Below are positions 23,413 to 37,506 of a stretch of 64,000 nucleotides of DNA, piece by piece. How positions within the stretch are numbered: the stretch's first letter is position 1; each line of letters begins with the position of its first letter. Location of the stretch: the NCBI GenBank assembly GCA_034766995.1, contig CM068316.1, positions 27,988,606 to 28,052,605 on the forward strand, given 5' to 3'. Below the pieces are notes generated by a model that had not been told where the DNA came from, did no database searches, and was given only the letters and a program-made list of their open reading frames with translations. The position numbers were made by a program, and so were the translations under genes. Source of the DNA: Acanthacorydalis orientalis. Taxonomy: Eukaryota > Arthropoda > Insecta > Megaloptera > Corydalidae.

Positions 23413-24467
23413 TTATTCATAGGAAGAAATGTTCCTGGAATCTTTTTATACAAAAGTTCAATATGATGTTTGTAAATGTATGAAATACCAGTAATTCTGT
23501 CAGAATAAGTGAAACTTATATTTTTTTGAAATTTTATACGTAATTATACAAAGTAAAATGAAAAATGAACTCATAAGGTCTATATTCAATCAAATGTACC
23601 TTGCACTGTATAGAATATAAGTGGATACTTTCTAGAAAGAATACATTCTTTACGTGTCATCCGTACTACAGTCGCGTACGTTGGATTTGTGAAAAGGGCA
23701 ATGTAAAATTATGCGTAGAACGTGAATGTTTTAAAAACTTTCCTGTATAGAAATGCTTTCCTTGTACTCATACCAGTTGACATACATTCATAAATATTAG
23801 AATATTTTTTCTTTTTTTCAAATCCAATTGATTTTTAGATCTATAAGTATACATATTTATTATAAAAGTTATATTTCTTTTCATAAATATTCCATTAGTG
23901 TAGGATCTAATAAGAAAAGTACGTTTTAAGAGAGATTTTTTGAATGTTTTCCGACGAATTAAAAAAAAAGCATTATCGAGAAACATAATAAAAATGAAAC
24001 AAATAAAAATAAATATAATGTTTTTTCTCAATAAATCAGACGTTTTTCATATAGATTTGTATTTGCAAGTGTTTTGAAATAGGAACTGAAAAAGCAATAG
24101 TTTAATATGTTATGCAACTATAACATTCATTAAGAAACGACCATTAATAAAGATAATACATATGCGTCAGTATAAACTTATTTATTGCTACTTTTCGTTC
24201 ATTTTTATAAAAATACAGAGTGTGGGAGAACAAAAAATTTCAAATAAAAAATAATGATAATACCAATTGATTATTAACGTATTTTAATTGTTTCACTGGT
24301 TGATTTAAATTCTCATTTTCTACGTTTAATTTAATTTATTATTGTATGCTATATAGTATATATTAAATGATTGATTTTTCTAAGGATACAAAATTTATAT
24401 ATAGTATATTAAAGAAAGTAATTTAGTAATAAATAATATTTCATTCATTTTTATACAGAGTAGTGTA
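23413..24467. other. Intronic A+T-rich DNA
   Basis: A patch at about 23655-23700 (catccgtactacagtcgcgt) is G+C-richer but not open. The 87-codon minus-strand stretch at 23768-24031 is F/I/K-rich and probably chance. Confidence 0.5.
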
Positions 24468-24471
24468 TTAA

Positions 24472-24752
24472 GACATTAAACGCTGTTACTCAAAATCGTA
24501 GGGATTTTCGAAAACGCTTAACATGGTTTGGTTCTGGGCCAAATTAATTTGGCATTAGAAAGAAAAAAAATAAAAATTTTGATTTCGCACAATGAGATGT
24601 TTTGTATATGCAATAGCGCTGAATAATGTTAGCATTTGCAAAAAAATATTTCAATACTGAATAAATACTACTCTGTTTTAAATATTAAAATACGAATCAA
24701 ATGCCGTGATAGTCATTAAAACACTTCGGATGAAGAAAAACGTTGCAATTTT

Positions 24753-24794
<42 letters not shown>

Positions 24795-24981
24795 CATATA
24801 CATTTACATCTAGTCTGTTTTCTTCCTCATTGTTGCAAATTCGAAAAAAAATATAATGTACTTCTATTACTATTGAATAAATGTTCACTCTTATATAAAA
24901 AAGTTTAAGAAAAATGTTTTTAGCAGAGAAAAATAATTCCAAAATTAATGTTGCATATACGCAACAATAGCACTTAATGAG
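24472..24981. mobile_element. piggyBac-type MITE (510 bp), probable
   Basis: Flanked by TTAA (24468-24471 and 24982-24985). Left end GACATTAAACGC; the right end read inversely is CTCATTAAGTGC. The pattern (x2)C(x)TTAAxxGC next to TTAA is shared with the better preserved element at 54365. Internal near-repeats tatatgcaatagcgctgaat and tacgcaacaatagcacttaa support subterminal structure. A (TA)n run at 24758-24790 lies inside. No transposase. Confidence 0.45.
24758..24790. repeat. (TA)n microsatellite
   Basis: TA run inside the MITE-like element. Confidence 0.95.

Positions 24982-24983
<2 letters not shown>

Positions 24984-25035
<52 letters not shown>
24984..25035. repeat. (TA)n microsatellite
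   Basis: TA run directly abutting the right TTAA of the MITE-like element. Confidence 0.95.
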
Positions 25036-25038
<3 letters not shown>

Positions 25039-25168
25039 CTTTATAAATTTCCAGAATATGATTTTATAGACACAACAAAAAAATGTTGCTAATATAATTT
25101 TTGTCAAGGGTACTGAAGAATCCTTTAAATAACCAGTGAGAACTGTCTAGTGTAATATATGTATGGTA

Positions 25169-26445
25169 TTAGGTTGGTAGGAAAAATGGCGATTTTTGTT
25201 TTCTGGATTCTAACCTTATTTTTTTCAATGGAAGTGTCATTTCATTATGTTCATGTTAATATCATTTTAAAGTGTATTTTTCGGTCTATGTTTTAGTAAT
25301 ATCGACTTTTGATTATTAATTTTGTTTTAAATTGAGCTATTGAATTAAAGATGGGAAAGAAGCAAATAGGAGAATTTTTTTTATAAGTTGAAAACGGGTG
25401 ATAAATCAACGTAAACTTAACGATGGTTTTGGTATGGGCATTGTTAAGGAACGTACGGTACAATAATGGTTCCAAAAAATTCATGCCGGGGACGAGAACC
25501 TTGAAGATGAAGAAGGTAGCTGGTCAGTTTATAGGTAAGGTCCTGCTTCAGTTTATAACGACCAACTGAAGGCATAGTTTAATCAAAACCACGCACAACA
25601 ATGCGAGAACTTATACAAAAGTTAGACGTTAGTCATTCAGCGGTTCTGGACCACTAGCTGGATAACAGCTAAGAAAACCAAAAAAGCTTGACAAATGAGT
25701 GCTGCAATGAAAACCAAAAACATTCCCGTTACGAAGTTTGTTCTATGTTTCTTTTACCCTACAGAAACGATCCATTTTTCGATCGTATTGTAACGTGGGA
25801 CAAAAAGTGGATATTTTACGATAACAGAAAGTGGTCTGCACAATGGTTAGATTAAAATGAAGCCCGAAAACATTTCGCGAAACCGAAATTATACAAAAAG
25901 AAAATTATGGAGAGTGTTTGGTGGTATGCGTTCGGTAATATCCATTACAATTTTTTGAATCCTGGCGACATCATTACAGCTGAGAGTTATTGTCAAGAAA
26001 TCGATAAAATGCACCAAGAACTGTAACTTTTAGTCTCTGCACTGATCAATCTAAAAGGTCCAATCTTGCTGAACGACAATGTACGACCACACGTCGTACG
26101 ATTGCCCCTCCAAAAGTTGAATGAATTGGGCTATGAAACATTGCCTCATCCACTATACTTACCAGACATTTCGTCAACAGATTATCTCTTGTTTAAACAT
26201 TTCGACAACTTATGACAGAGTAAGGTCTTCAACAACCCAGCTGCTGCCCCGAAAGTGCATTTCGAGATTTTATCATCTCCAGAACTCCGGAATTTTACAC
26301 CACCGGAATAAATAAACTTGTAATTAATTGGCAACAATGTGTCGATTCTAATGGTGCTTATTTCGATTAATAAAGTTAATTATTAGATGAAAAAAATATA
26401 TGTATTTGAAGGTCATAAACCGCAATTATTTTTGTACCAACCTAA
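25169..26445 (+). mobile_element. Cecropia/Hsmar1-like mariner, full-length but broken copy
   Basis: A 1277-bp element between TA dinucleotides (25167 and 26446). Terminal repeats are TTAGGTTGGTAGGAAAAATG and, inverse of the right end, TTAGGTTGGTACAAAAATAA. The inner GCGGTTTAT motif also matches the Hsmar1-type consensus I know. The transposase starts near 25351 (MGKKQIGEFF). Across several frames all three catalytic aspartates are visible: TWDKKWIFYDN near 25800, LLNDNVRPHVV near 26070 and ISSTDYLLF near 26170. The last two are 34 residues apart (DD34D). The C-terminus reads INKLVINWQQCVDSNGAYFD. Many stops and frameshifts make it inactive. It is the reference copy for the deleted relatives in this window. 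Confidence 0.92.
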
Positions 26446-26447
26446 TA

Positions 26448-27569
26448 GTAGGATATTTTCGATATAGCTAGTTAAATACATTTGCATTGCGTTTTCACCT
26501 GTACTACCATTTTCTGGCTTTTGTCAGAATCTTTTACGTCATTTTCAGTATTTTTTTCTTTATGAGTATTTTTAAATCAATAATTTAAATTTCAAAAATG
26601 CATTTTTGGTTCTTCACAAACATGTAAAACACTATTAAAACATTTCTTATCAATTTTATATTTTTATTCAAATTTCAATAATTATTATTGATTGTTACTT
26701 ATGCACATTATGTTGGCAATGTCGTTATTCTCAGAATGTTAAGAAAAATATATAGATTTTTTTGACAATAAGTTGTCACATCACACTTAAAATAAATTTT
26801 ATATACTTTCTTAATGACTGAAGTAATGTTTTTTCACGGCGATTTAAACATTAGTTCATTATAAACAAAACAGTTATTAGGATGCATGCATACTTTTAGG
26901 ATATAATTAATATAAAATGTGAAAAAACAACTAGAATTACAAACTTTACAATATAGCATAAGTGAAAAAATTTAACATTAAATAAAATACAACACACAAA
27001 CTCCTCTTTATATGAAGTTGAAACTGACTATTATACGAGTAATATACCCAAGTGATTATGATTCAGTGTCTGTCTAAATGCATCAGTATGTGTCTCAGCA
27101 TGTTGTCTTAAACAGTCAATAACGTTTCAATCAATTCGGTAAGCCACAGCATAAACAGGTTTGTTCTAACCTATAACGACAAATTATTTAATTTTTTCTA
27201 TCTTGCAATTATGTCATAACGTTGTCATAGCATTGTTATCGAAATACACATAAAACAATCATAAATTATCAAGAATAAATTATTAATCATTTTGGATCAG
27301 AATTATTTTTTTGGGGGTTTTGAGTAAAGTGAAAAGTTTATTTGTAAAAGTGAATTTAACCACAATGCTAATATTTTTATTGTAATAATATTTTTAATTT
27401 GTTCGTATTCTTTTTCCGTAGTATTGTAAAATAAATAACCTTATTTTTCAAACTTTTTTTACAGAATTTATTTATCACTTATTTTCAATATTTTTCTTAA
27501 AACATTACGTTTCTTTCTCTAAATTTGAGATACTATTATTTCATAACTGAATTATTTTCTCACCTCAAA
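26448..27569. other. Intronic DNA with a dispersed-repeat copy
   Basis: 26665-26745 (ttattattgattgttactta, later ctcagaatgttaag) matches the dispersed repeat family, copy D. The rest shows no gene. A G+C-richer patch at about 27050-27180 is not open. Confidence 0.45.
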
Positions 27570-27670
27570 AACTATTGTACAAACTTTTTTTCTCTCCAAA
27601 AATTTTTAATAAATGATTATTGATCACTTTTGGTTGTCGCTTATACATATTTAGGTGTAGATGCTATCAT
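27570..27670 (+). repeat. Dispersed repeat family, copy B
   Basis: ctccaaaaatttttaataaa, then attattgatcacttttggtt and ttaggtgtagatgc. Roughly 80% alike to copy A by eye, same orientation. Confidence 0.5.
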
Positions 27671-27748
27671 CTTTGTTATGTAAAGATAATATATAATATG
27701 TGTGTATGATATCCATGTTGAATTTTACACTAATATATACACTATTAG

Positions 27749-27750
<2 letters not shown>

Positions 27751-27801
<51 letters not shown>
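27751..27801. repeat. (TA)n microsatellite
   Basis: Pure TA run. Confidence 0.95.
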
Positions 27802-27804
<3 letters not shown>

Positions 27805-29616
27805 GATGAACATTAAGGTAATTTGTATCACAGTATGTTGAGAGTAATCGGATTTTACAATTGGCATTTTCTTATTAAAACTGACAAGCGTCTTATATCC
27901 TCATGATATGATTGAAAACCACCTATAAAATAATAAACGAATTATTTACACTTGTTATTTATATAGTGTGTTCAAAATATTTGTAATATCGAGAAATCTG
28001 TGTTATTTTTTTATATTTATAAATATCCGTAAAAGTTTTTTAAATTGGAACTTAATTATTTGCAGATTTCCGGTTAGAAAAGGTAATTTAATGCGTAATT
28101 GCAATACTGAACTAAAATTATATTCTGGAATCGTAAACAAAGAAAAAACTTAAAATAAAGTGTTTGTTTGACAAACTTTCTGGCAAACACGTTTTTGAAT
28201 ATTTGAAATTTGAAACTATCATAGTTTTCCTTCCTTAATAAATTCTCAATGAACATCTTTCTAGTAGTGATTTGCAAAGGTGAAATTTCTAGTAAAATAC
28301 AATAATAACAATATCTAGTGAAATACGGAAATAATAGTTATTACTAAGTTTTAGAGCAAATTTTAGACAAATATTTTTTCAAACTGATTTTATTTAATGT
28401 TTCGTCAATAAGTCTATTTTGAATTGAAGTTTTTCGCATAATGAACAATATTTATATATTTTTCTCTGGTTATTTGTAAATACTCATTATTGATTAATTC
28501 TTTTGCGATAATTAATTTCTTTACAGTTGCTTGTTTATTTCACATATTATTCATACATATTATTCAGGTGATTAACAAAAATATAACGAGCATTGAGAAA
28601 TTTTTGAAAATTTACCCAAACACAGTGTGTGGAAGTTTTATAGTTCAGTAATAAAGTTTTTTTTCACTATCTACACTTATTTTCCAGATTGTAATTTAAT
28701 TACGGTTGTGAAGCAAATAATTCTATATTCCTCTTTCACGGTCTTTGTATTACAAAATACTTGCAATGTATCAAGCTTTCTTTACGTATTTGTAAATAAA
28801 AGATGTGTTTACTTACTAGTTTATTTTTTTTAACATAATGTAATTAAATTAAATACTTAAAAAGAAAATAACATATTGAATGCAATAAATGAGTTTCAAA
28901 ATTATGAAAGTGTAAAACTTGCAAAACAATTTCACAGTCCAGTAAGCGGAAATTTATAGAATACATTTTGCTCAAATATAAGTTATTCTTTGTGTTGATG
29001 AACTCTCGTATTGTATATGAACTACAAAATTGTATTTTTATCTTATAAAGACATCTCAATAGGAATAAAATTTTCATTTTTCCTGTTGTCAGTTTATATC
29101 TTTCTGATGAAAAGTTACGTGGTACAGAGTAAACATGAAGGTTCTAGAATTTTCACAAATTATATTATAAGTTTAGATATTTTTGTTGTTCTTGTTCGAG
29201 AGTTTAAAGAGGTTTAAAGTTTGTTATATTATATTTAGCTCATCTTTATATTGTATTCTGCTCTGATAAGTTTGTCTGTCAGATACATTTCATATTTCAA
29301 TTTTTCATTTCTCAGATAATTTACATATTTATCATAAGATAAATACTAGTTACTAAATTAAAAATGATTTTAATTTCGGGAATTAAGTAGAAAAATATAT
29401 TAACATATATTTTTTTAATATTTTTTGTGATCAACCATATTAATGTAATTTTAAATAAATCAATACAAATAACTATATATTTCTACGATAAATATACTCG
29501 CATATTTACAAGATCAACATCATATCAGCTCATTGAAAATAGGTCAAATTATAAGTAAATACAATACTATAACAGACAGTTCATTTGATAAATAGATGTT
29601 TGTATTTTTATATCTT
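27802..29616. other. Intronic A+T-rich DNA
   Basis: Several 60-77-codon open stretches on both strands (for example 28074-28277 and 28844-29077) overlap each other. They lack splice or family support, so I treat them as chance. Confidence 0.5.
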
Positions 29617-29666
<50 letters not shown>

Positions 29667-29717
29667 CTTATACAATAATAATATATATAATAATATATAT
29701 ATATATATATATATATC

Positions 29718-29779
<62 letters not shown>

Positions 29780-29780
29780 T
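29617..29780. repeat. (AC)n(AT)n array with interruptions
   Basis: AC run, then AT runs broken by CTTATACAATAATA and CTTATAA. The last TA block is mirrored, tatattgtataagaag against cttatacaataata. Confidence 0.95.
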
Positions 29781-30439
29781 TGTATAAGAAGGTGATCATG
29801 TCGAGATAAACATCTATCTCTTGTCATTTAGTATAATATCTATTATTAAACAAGGTTAATTAAAATGAATGTGTTATTTTTAACAGTACTTTTTTCATTT
29901 AAATACAAATAATATTCAAGAATAATTCTTATTATGGCCAAAAATATATATAATTTCTTTAGAATATTTCAATATTAATAAAAAAAATGTTAAAAAATTA
30001 CTATTTCAACAAAAATTATAATAAAGGATATAATATATACATATGATGAGTTTGAAACAAAATTATATTTATTTAATGAATTTTTTATTTGCTCTTACTA
30101 CAAAGTAAGTCATATTTAACATAGGCTAAGAAGTTCTTTCGCATGTAACGAATTTCGCCGAATTAGCCCCTTCGGATTATCATTTTTTCCGGTGGATACA
30201 GAGATTTTTAGATAAGCAACGCTTTTGAGATGAGGATGAGATAGAAAATGATTCGATTATTTTATTTTATCCAAAACAATGTCTTTTTTCGCGAAGGAAT
30301 CTGAAACTTTCTTAAGAGATGCCAGAAGGTCTTAAAACGAGGGAAATTATATTGATAATTGAATTGTATTTTATACATTACAGAAATAAAGCCAAACATT
30401 TACAAGAAAAGACTACAACTTTGTACACATCCCTAATAC
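29781..30439. other. Intronic A+T-rich DNA with weak mariner trace
   Basis: At about 30150-30320 the phrase attagccccttcggattatc and following cattttttccggtgg... gaaggaatctgaaactttc echoes mariner C-terminal coding DNA (A-P-x-D-Y-H-F-F; F-x-R-x-G). It is too decayed to bound. Confidence 0.3.
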
Positions 30440-30441
30440 AG

Positions 30442-30479
<38 letters not shown>

Positions 30480-30498
30480 GTATATATATATATATATA
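30440..30498. repeat. (TA)n microsatellite
   Basis: TA run with TATG interruptions, abutting the left end of the mariner at 30499. Confidence 0.95.
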
Positions 30499-31675
30499 TT
30501 AGTTTGGTGCAAAAATAATTTTGGTTTTTATCATTTTAAGTTAAGCGTCGATTTTTCTAGTTACCGTTATTTTTTGTTATACTCATGTAACACATCATTG
30601 TAAATAATAAATTTAGCACTTCTGACTTCAGCTTATGTCTTTTGTTTTCATTCTTTAGTATTGTTGGATACAATCTCTTAAATTAGTCATGGAAAAAAAG
30701 AAAATTCTTTTGATTTTGTTGTACGAGTATAAATTGGAACGTAAAGCAACAGAAACTGTTCGAAACATCAACTTTGTTTTTTGTGAAAAGTTAATTAGTG
30801 AACGTATAGCTCAACACTTTTTTCAAAAATTTTGTAATGGAAATAAAAGTTTTGATAATGAGGAAGGTCGTAAACGTCCTTCAGCTATAGACAATAATGA
30901 TTTATGAACTGTTATTGAAGTGGACCAACGTAAAAAAATTCGAAAGGTGGCGGAAGAATTCAATGTTGACCAATTAACAGTTGTTCGATATTTGAACTTA
31001 ATTAGAAAAACAAAAAAGCTGGATAAATGAGTGCCGTATGAACTAAACAAACATCAAGCAATTCGGTGATACGAAGTCTGCTCTGCGCTTCTTTTGCGTA
31101 ACAAAAATATTGCATTGTATGACATGTGATGAAATGTGGATTCTCTACAACAATCGGAAACATTTATCACAGTAGCTAGACTTAGTTGCATTGTTTACGG
31201 CCAGCATTAGTCGATCGAAAAGGACCAATTCTTTTTCATGAAAATTGCCGACCACATGTCCCACAATTGATTTTAAAAAAATTAAATGAACTGTATAATG
31301 ATACCTTATCTCACCTAACTTATTCTCCGGACCTGTCTCTGACAGATTATCCTTTTTTAAAATATTTGAGTAATTTCCTACGAGATAAGGTTTTCAAAGA
31401 TCAAACATCAGCTTAAAGCGCTTTCAATAAATTTGTTAATTCGAGAACTCTATAATTTTATCTTGTAGGAATAAACAAACTCATTTTCTACAAGAAATGA
31501 CAAACTTGTTTCCGCCACGAATTGGCTTACATACATTCTCCCTCTTGGGAAAATTGTATGAAAGCCAAGCATTTCTATATTTGCAAGCCAATGCATGTAT
31601 ATAATGTAATATATTTTTTAACTATTGTATGCGTCCTTATACTCGATACATAAAAACCGCAATTATTTTGTACCA

Positions 31676-31680
<5 letters not shown>
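30499..31680 (+). mobile_element. Cecropia-like mariner, second subfamily, broken copy
   Basis: The left terminal repeat TTAGTTTGGTGCAAAAATAA follows a (TA)n run. The right end (ccgcaattattttgtaccaa) also meets a TA array. The transposase opens MEKKKILLILLYEYKLERKA at 30689. It shows FQKFCNGNKSFDNEEGRKRP, then an HTH-like RKVAEEFNVDQLTVVRYLN in the same frame after a stop. The first catalytic Asp is kept (CDEMWILYNNR), the second is Glu (FFHENCRPHV), and the third is kept (SLTDYPFLKY). The part between the first two is shortened. About 120 bp at 31482-31605 has no counterpart in sister copies and contains an imperfect hairpin (ggcttacatac / gtatgaaagcc). Dead copy. Confidence 0.88.
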
Positions 31681-31726
<46 letters not shown>

Positions 31727-31762
31727 CATATAATTATATATATATATTTATATATATATAAT
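31681..31762. repeat. (TA)n array
   Basis: TA runs abutting the right end of the mariner. Confidence 0.95.
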
Positions 31763-31818
31763 TGATAATAAATTAATTACTTATGCTTAAGTAGAATAGG
31801 AATAAGCTAGAAATTCCA

Positions 31819-32034
31819 TCATTTTGATCTCTTTTCATTCATCCATATATTTAACGATGCCTTTTTTGCAACACGAGGGTTTTTTTTAATTTCGATGTAT
31901 TCTTCGCTTTTATTGGTTCTGAAATTATCTGTTGAAAGTACGATTCTACCTTTGATGCTACAATAAATCGATTTTGCGAACAAATATACTTCAAATGATG
32001 TAATATTTATAATGTTTTTTCCGTGGATCACCAT
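31819..32034 (-). CDS. Unrecognised 71-codon ORF
   Basis: Minus-strand frame from ATG at 32034 (a GTG lies two codons upstream) to TGA. It starts MVIHGKNIINITSFEVYLFA and ends KKASLNIWMNEKRSK. It has varied codon use, a basic lysine-rich C-terminal half (EEYIEIKKNPRVAKK) and less A+T than its flanks. An in-frame stop lies a few codons upstream, so it would be a short gene or a first/only coding exon. No splice sites, domain or transposon similarity is seen. Function unknown; chance is possible. Confidence 0.3.
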   Translation of the reverse strand: MVIHGKNIINITSFEVYLFAKSIYCSIKGRIVLSTDNFRTNKSEEYIEIKKNPRVAKKASLNIWMNEKRSK

Positions 32035-32384
32035 TCGCACCTTTCTTTAATAAATTTTCTGTTTATTAAAACTCTCTTCACACTCTTTTGATAACGGGCT
32101 CACTATATCTTAATTTATAATTATTAATGTCATGAATTTGATACGATTTATTCGTGCTAAGTTAAGACTCACACCGTCGTTTTAGCATAAAATTGAGAAT
32201 ATCGGTTTTTCGAATTTTATTTTATTTTACTGTTTTATAGTCACTTAATAACTTCAAGGGTATAAATGAAATGCTCTTATTATCACTTATAGAATCTGTA
32301 CTAAAAGAAGATATTATTTTATTTAACTAAAAACACTTTTACCCAGTTGCATTGCAAATTTTAAAACATTTTACTCGCTTTTCT

Positions 32385-32407
32385 GTCGTTTATATATATA
32401 TATAAAC

Positions 32408-32410
<3 letters not shown>
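32385..32410. repeat. 26-bp perfect palindrome GTCGTT(TA)nAACGAC
   Basis: GTCGTTTATATAT followed by its exact inverse, at the border of a TA array. A cruciform could form. Confidence 0.85.
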
Positions 32411-32454
<44 letters not shown>

Positions 32455-32464
32455 TAGATATATA

Positions 32465-32507
<43 letters not shown>
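32411..32507. repeat. (TA)n array
   Basis: TA runs split by AGTATAGATATAGTA. Confidence 0.95.
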
Positions 32508-32510
<3 letters not shown>

Positions 32511-32781
32511 TGAATGAAACGAAAATCCAAATATAATTCATTTAAGTTGCTTATAAACTGATAAGTTTGGCAAAATTATTTAAAGAAAAAAAATATGTAA
32601 ATCTTCCAATGATTAGAGAGAAATGATTAAATTAGTTAATCTTGTTCTATGTGATGAAAAACTATAGTGCGTTAAATACAATAAAATAAATTTGAATATA
32701 TTTTTCTACAGTAGTAGATAAGAACACATTTTTAACAATAAATTTGTATAGAAAATATGTTTCATATGAAATATTATTCAA

Positions 32782-32786
<5 letters not shown>

Positions 32787-32875
<89 letters not shown>
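32787..32875. repeat. (TA)n array
   Basis: About 88 bp of TA with one TACATA interruption. Confidence 0.95.
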
Positions 32876-32878
<3 letters not shown>

Positions 32879-33135
32879 GCGATATATTTTATGCATATTG
32901 TATTTTATATAAAAAATATAAAATACTTTTTGGTATTGTTATTTTTATTGTAACCAAATAGTCACTAAATGACTATATTAAAATAGGTATTGTTAAAAAT
33001 GTACTCATATAAATCTCTTGCTTTGTTTGTTTTTGTAATAATTTAAAAGTCCATTAACATTTTGTTTTCATATCTCTTTCACATTAATTGAAAGTTGTGT
33101 CAGTGAATTATAATATACAAGTATATTTATATCAA

Positions 33136-33136
33136 C

Positions 33137-33193
<57 letters not shown>
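33136..33193. repeat. (TA)n array
   Basis: TA run ending in ACACACAA. Confidence 0.95.
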
Positions 33194-33199
<6 letters not shown>

Positions 33200-33526
33200 A
33201 TATGTTAAAACTATGCGTGCCTATTACTTTCCTATTACGTTTCACGTAACTATTATAGATGACTCTCATTTTCTATGTTCAACTAATAATGAAAGGTATT
33301 TCAATTGCTAGTCTGATGGTCATATCTCAAAATATCTTTTGATAAGTGTGACGTGCCTACTTCATTATTGTGTTAGCCACACTTGATCGGTTTCTATATA
33401 ATGAATTTTAATGGAGTTTATTATACTCGATTAGATTTGAAATTGAGATTCGTTTTTTTTTTTCAATACGACTAAGCACTTCAGCACATTTTTAATGGTT
33501 TCTTCATTTCAATTACAAATTGAATT

Positions 33527-33575
33527 AATGAATCGTTATGTGATTGATAGTCGATATCATTTGTAACGATTCATT
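33527..33575. repeat. Hairpin: 12-bp perfect inverted repeat
   Basis: AATGAATCGTTA (33527-33538) and TAACGATTCATT (33564-33575) with a 25-nt loop. Not part of a recognised transposon. Confidence 0.7.
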
Positions 33576-33737
33576 TTTTTAATTTATTGTCAGTATTTCT
33601 TCACAATTTGGTGAATCGAAGTCTTGAATTTTTATCAATGTACGTATCTGCAATTGATTATGGAATTTTAATATATTTTATATTATTTTAATCTAATTCA
33701 CGAATATTTGTTTCGAATTCTTGTATTGTGATTATAA

Positions 33738-33743
<6 letters not shown>

Positions 33744-33819
<76 letters not shown>

Positions 33820-33841
33820 ATATTTATATATATATATATAC
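33744..33841. repeat. (TA)n array
   Basis: About 98 bp of TA with a TTTGTATATT interruption. Confidence 0.95.
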
Positions 33842-34259
33842 ATTAAATACGTTCTTTCTATTGAAAGAGAAAAAATGTAATTTAAAAAATGCTTAACGAT
33901 TTATTTGGTCTGTTATATCAAATACAATAGTAAAAAATTTAACTGACATAAACAATATCTGGAGATTATACAAATTATTCTAATCAAATAGATTATTTTT
34001 GACTATTATGACCTATTACATTTCATTTTTTAATTTTATATTTTATAATTTATTTCTTTATACTTTATAATTATTTTTTTTCTGGATTTTTAATTTACAA
34101 AATTAAATTTGAGGAATAACAAGACTATGTAATTACTATACATTTTTATCGTTATGTTCATTTTTTATACCAGGTTACTGTATTTGAAAATTTATCTATT
34201 TAAAAAAAAACTGTATGTCTCCATTATGTGTGTTTATTTATTATATATGAAATTTAAAT

Positions 34260-34265
<6 letters not shown>

Positions 34266-34325
<60 letters not shown>
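34266..34325. repeat. (TA)n array
   Basis: Pure TA run. Confidence 0.95.
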
Positions 34326-34328
<3 letters not shown>

Positions 34329-34647
34329 AATGTAAGAAGGAATTAAAACTTTGTGGCAAATATTATATGTAATATGGTTCTAAATTCTAATATAGCAGTA
34401 AAGTACTTGGTCACAATTTAGAAAAATTAAATCTAGTAAAATAAATCTAAACAAAAAATACTTAGATTGTTATAAAAGAATTAAAATACAATATATAAAA
34501 TAAATACATTTTTTAAATACAAACAATAGACAAATTACTTCAAATTTATTCAGCTTTCTATATCGTATTAAAAAAGAAAATAGAAAATAATATAATACTT
34601 TTTTATGGGTTTATATAATCGAGCATATATATATATATATATACATA

Positions 34648-35458
34648 TGAGGGTCATTTGATAAGTATGGTAAAAAACAAGTTAAATACTGTTTTTTGAA
34701 AAAAAGGCTATTTTATTTCCCAACATAGCCTCCATTGCCGACTATATACTTGGTTGGCGAGTCTGCAAGATACGCATTGACGGCGGCGATGACAATCTTA
34801 TTCGACGAGAATTTCTTCCCATCGAGACAAATTTTCACGTTTGGACAGAGAAACAAGTCGCACGAGGTTAAGTCAAACGGATTGGATGGATGAGGAATCA
34901 ATTCGAAGCCTAATTCGTGTAATTTTACCATTGCGATGGTCGATTTGTAGGACGGATCGTTGTCCTGTTGAAATAGCACCTTTTTGTGAACCAAAATCGG
35001 CCGTTTTTGTTTCAGCTCTTCTTTCAAACAGTTCAATAATGTATCATAATAGGCTGGTGTTATCATTTTTCCCTTCGTTGAGTAGTCGATTTGTTTGATT
35101 CCTTGGAAATCCCAAAAAACAATGGCCATCACCTTCCCAGCCGATAAAATTGTCTTCGCCTTCTTCGACCCATTTTCACCAGTCCACTGCTTTGATTGCT
35201 GCTTCAATTCAAGTGTGTAATGGTGGATTTTATCTACGGGGCGAAAAATCGTCAAAAAAGAATTGTTTGATTTTTCCATTTTTGGGGAAACTGTTATAAT
35301 TCCCGTTTTACACATATGTAGAACGTGAATTACGCGTCGCTCGTGGTTGAAATTTCGCCTATGCTAGTTTGAAAAGTGACATTTTATAGCCGTGCTGTTA
35401 CCAAATGAATGGTGGTGCTATATTATTGAAATTTACCAAATTTATTGAACGACCCACG
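34648..35458 (-). mobile_element. 811-bp mariner derivative lacking the DNA-binding domain, copy 1
   Basis: Flanked by TA at 34646 and 35459. The left end TGAGGGTCATTTGATAAGTA and the inverse of the right end CGTGGGTCGTTCAATAAATT form the terminal repeats, each followed by TGGTAAA. It keeps about 140 bp of 5' untranslated DNA, the first few transposase codons and the entire catalytic domain. The usual helix-turn-helix N-terminal half is missing. A second copy at 51871 shows the same architecture. Confidence 0.9.
34713..35315 (-). CDS. Mariner transposase catalytic domain, 200-codon uninterrupted ORF
   Basis: The longest open frame of the window. It starts MCKTGIITVSPKMEKSNNSF and joins, after a few residues of the original N-terminus (MEK), directly to the catalytic core. 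Visible are PVDKIHHYTLELKQQSKQW (first Asp region, where the usual D-E-T-W is altered), VFWDFQGIKQIDY, VLFQQDNDPSYKST (second Asp) and DLTSCDLFLCPN (third Asp). The last two are 34 residues apart. The usual length is about 340 residues, so the DNA-binding half is absent. It probably cannot bind its ends on its own. An intact frame may be youth or chance. I see no sign of domestication such as fusion or introns. Confidence 0.75.
   Translation of the reverse strand: MCKTGIITVSPKMEKSNNSFLTIFRPVDKIHHYTLELKQQSKQWTGENGSKKAKTILSAGKVMAIVFWDFQGIKQIDYSTKGKMITPAYYDTLLNCLKEELKQKRPILVHKKVLFQQDNDPSYKSTIAMVKLHELGFELIPHPSNPFDLTSCDLFLCPNVKICLDGKKFSSNKIVIAAVNAYLADSPTKYIVGNGGYVGK

Positions 35459-37506
<2,048 letters not shown>

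Larger units (their letters stand above)
32041..34646. other. Intronic DNA dominated by (TA)n arrays
   Basis: Five long TA arrays lie here (32391-32507, 32787-32875, 33136-33193, 33744-33841, 34266-34325), plus a short one at 34625-34646. Two palindromes are also present (32385, 33527). No gene recognised. Confidence 0.55.

Noticed and set aside
23768..24031. 87-codon minus-strand ORF
   Set aside because: F/I/K-biased as expected from A+T-rich DNA; no supporting feature.
34841..35098. 85-codon plus-strand ORF
   Set aside because: Antisense shadow of the 200-codon transposase frame.
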